Source: Christensenella sp. UBA4263 (GTDB lineage: Bacteria; Bacillota; Clostridia; Christensenellales; Aristaeellaceae). From it: a DNA stretch of 6,079 bases. Shown here piece after piece: positions 5,749-6,079 of the stretch (positions are counted from its first letter, which is position 1; every line of letters starts with the position of its first letter). A program made the position numbers and the translations under genes. The DNA lies in NCBI GenBank assembly GCA_002395225.1, contig DGWH01000148.1, forward strand, positions 1 to 6,079. The letters are read 5' to 3'. Below the pieces are notes generated by a model. The model was not told where the DNA came from, searched no databases, and was given only the letters and a program-made list of their open reading frames with translations.

Positions 5749-5835
5749 ATGACTTTGGCTGATGTTTTACAAGAAACTCAGGAGATTATTGAATCCGATA
5801 GTTACTGTTCACGTATTTTTGAGCGACATAGATAA
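5749..5835 (+). CDS. small plus-strand reading frame, 28 aa, uncertain
   Basis: MTLADVLQETQEIIESDSYC and then SRIFERHR end at TAA 5833-5835. The frame is open upstream to a TGA at 5692-5694, giving up to 46 codons, but the upstream part lacks a good start and no ribosome binding site precedes the ATG at 5749. The amphipathic acidic stretch looks coding-like, and it is the only plus-strand protein candidate outside the intron. It may be the remnant of a lost gene or chance. Not recognised. Confidence 0.2.
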   Translation: MTLADVLQETQEIIESDSYCSRIFERHR

Positions 5836-5873
5836 GGTCAAGAGATGGCAGACCATTATAATAAGGATTGACC

Positions 5874-5889
5874 CTGTCGCACGCGACAG
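5874..5889. promoter_or_regulatory. 16-bp perfect palindrome (operator candidate)
   Basis: CTGTCGCACGCGACAG has 7-bp perfect arms around AC. On the plus strand it begins two bases after TTGACC-like sequence (5869-5873 region), and on the minus strand it lies upstream of a TATAAT (5855-5860). It could therefore be a regulator site overlapping a promoter in either direction. It does not match the Gram-positive LexA consensus (GAAC-N4-GTTC). Confidence 0.4.
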
Positions 5890-5907
5890 TTAGGCAAATC
5901 CAGGCCA

Positions 5908-5952
5908 CCTGTAAAGCTGCTCCGGTAACTGACAACTGTGAGGCCTGTAAAG
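5908..5952. repeat. imperfect direct repeat, 36-nt period
   Basis: CCTGTAAAG occurs at 5908-5916 and 5944-5952; the similarity extends into the following bases as CTGCTCCG and GTGAGCTCCG. Two copies only, in the non-coding stretch 5643-6037. Confidence 0.35.
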
Positions 5953-5987
5953 GTGAGCTCCGACTGTCATTGTGTCTCTCGGACATT

Positions 5988-6013
5988 AAAAAAGCGGCCC
6001 ACCATGCCGCTTT
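5988..6013 (-). terminator. Rho-independent terminator (minus strand)
   Basis: Read on the minus strand, AAAGCGGC (6013-6006) pairs with GCCGCTTT (5998-5991) around a 7-nt loop, and the descending arm runs into six Ts (5993-5988). It lies 25-50 nt after the stop of the gene that enters from the right edge, so it ends that transcription unit and separates it from the SEDS-like gene. Confidence 0.75.
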
Positions 6014-6016
6014 CCC

Positions 6017-6037
6017 GCCAGGGAATGTCTTCCCGGC
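6017..6037 (-). other. hairpin directly after the right-edge stop codon
   Basis: GCC-A-GGGAA (6017-6025) pairs with TTCCC-GGC (6030-6037) around a TGTC loop, with one bulged A. It begins at the base next to the stop codon at 6038-6040 and precedes the terminator, so it may stabilise the 3' end of the upstream mRNA. Confidence 0.4.
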
Positions 6038-6079
6038 TTAGATCGCTGCACAGTGGGCAACTTGGTAAAACCTGTCTTT
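6038..6079 (-). CDS. C-terminal end of a gene continuing beyond the right edge
   Basis: The last 13 residues, KDRFYQVAHCAAI, followed by TAA at 6038-6040. This frame was preferred because its stop is followed immediately by a hairpin and then the terminator. The other two minus frames are also open here but run through the terminator. Too short to name. Confidence 0.35.
   Translation of the reverse strand, partial: KDRFYQVAHCAAI

Noticed and set aside
5874..5889. LexA/SOS box
   Set aside because: The palindrome CTGTCGCACGCGACAG lacks the GAAC-N4-GTTC core of Gram-positive LexA sites.
5786..5986. Minus-strand frame of 66 codons in the right intergenic region
   Set aside because: No ribosome binding site at its start, spans the palindrome and the direct repeats, and shows no recognisable motif.
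1..6079. CRISPR array, tRNA or rRNA genes, IS terminal repeats
   Set aside because: No regularly spaced repeat series, no cloverleaf or rRNA-like segment, and no transposase or paired terminal repeats were seen.

Overview
The window reads like a chromosomal or accessory segment of a Firmicute, most likely a gut-type clostridium (Lachnospiraceae-like). This is inferred from strong GGAGG-type ribosome binding sites, moderate GC with more AT-rich patches, the protein flavour and a bacterial group II intron; no taxonomic marker gene is present. Every protein gene I can support lies on the minus strand, so transcription runs from right to left.

Right edge (about 5640-6079): the last codons of a minus-strand gene entering from the right, a hairpin directly after its stop and a Rho-independent terminator. 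A mostly non-coding stretch of about 400 bases follows, with two sharp palindromes, a pair of imperfect direct repeats and one small plus-strand reading frame. Next (4743-5573) comes a polytopic membrane protein that looks like a small, diverged SEDS (FtsW/RodA) relative. The 4298-4742 gap holds an unrecognised short reading frame, a long inverted repeat and three copies of a GC-rich 9-mer.

Centre (1727-4297): the main gene. It encodes one polypeptide of about 856 residues that joins three different ADP-ribose-processing enzymes: a microbial-type PARG (GGG...QEE signature), an ADP-ribosylglycohydrolase of the DraG/ARH type (SDDTQ and GDSDSTG metal motifs) and a C-terminal NADAR (YbiA-like) domain. 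The signature residues I can recognise are present in all three modules. The natural reading is an all-in-one ADP-ribosylation eraser that could remove ADP-ribose from protein and nucleic-acid targets.

Left third (1-1726): AT-richer and decayed. It holds remnants of small minus-strand genes. One is split by a 1003-nt group II intron (312-1314) lying on the opposite strand, with a GUGCG start, a recognisable domain V, a domain VI with a bulged branch-point A eight nucleotides from the end, and a candidate EBS1 matching the 5' exon. The intron has no reverse transcriptase, so it would need a maturase in trans. Removing it restores an uninterrupted antisense reading frame across the junction, which independently supports the proposed boundaries.
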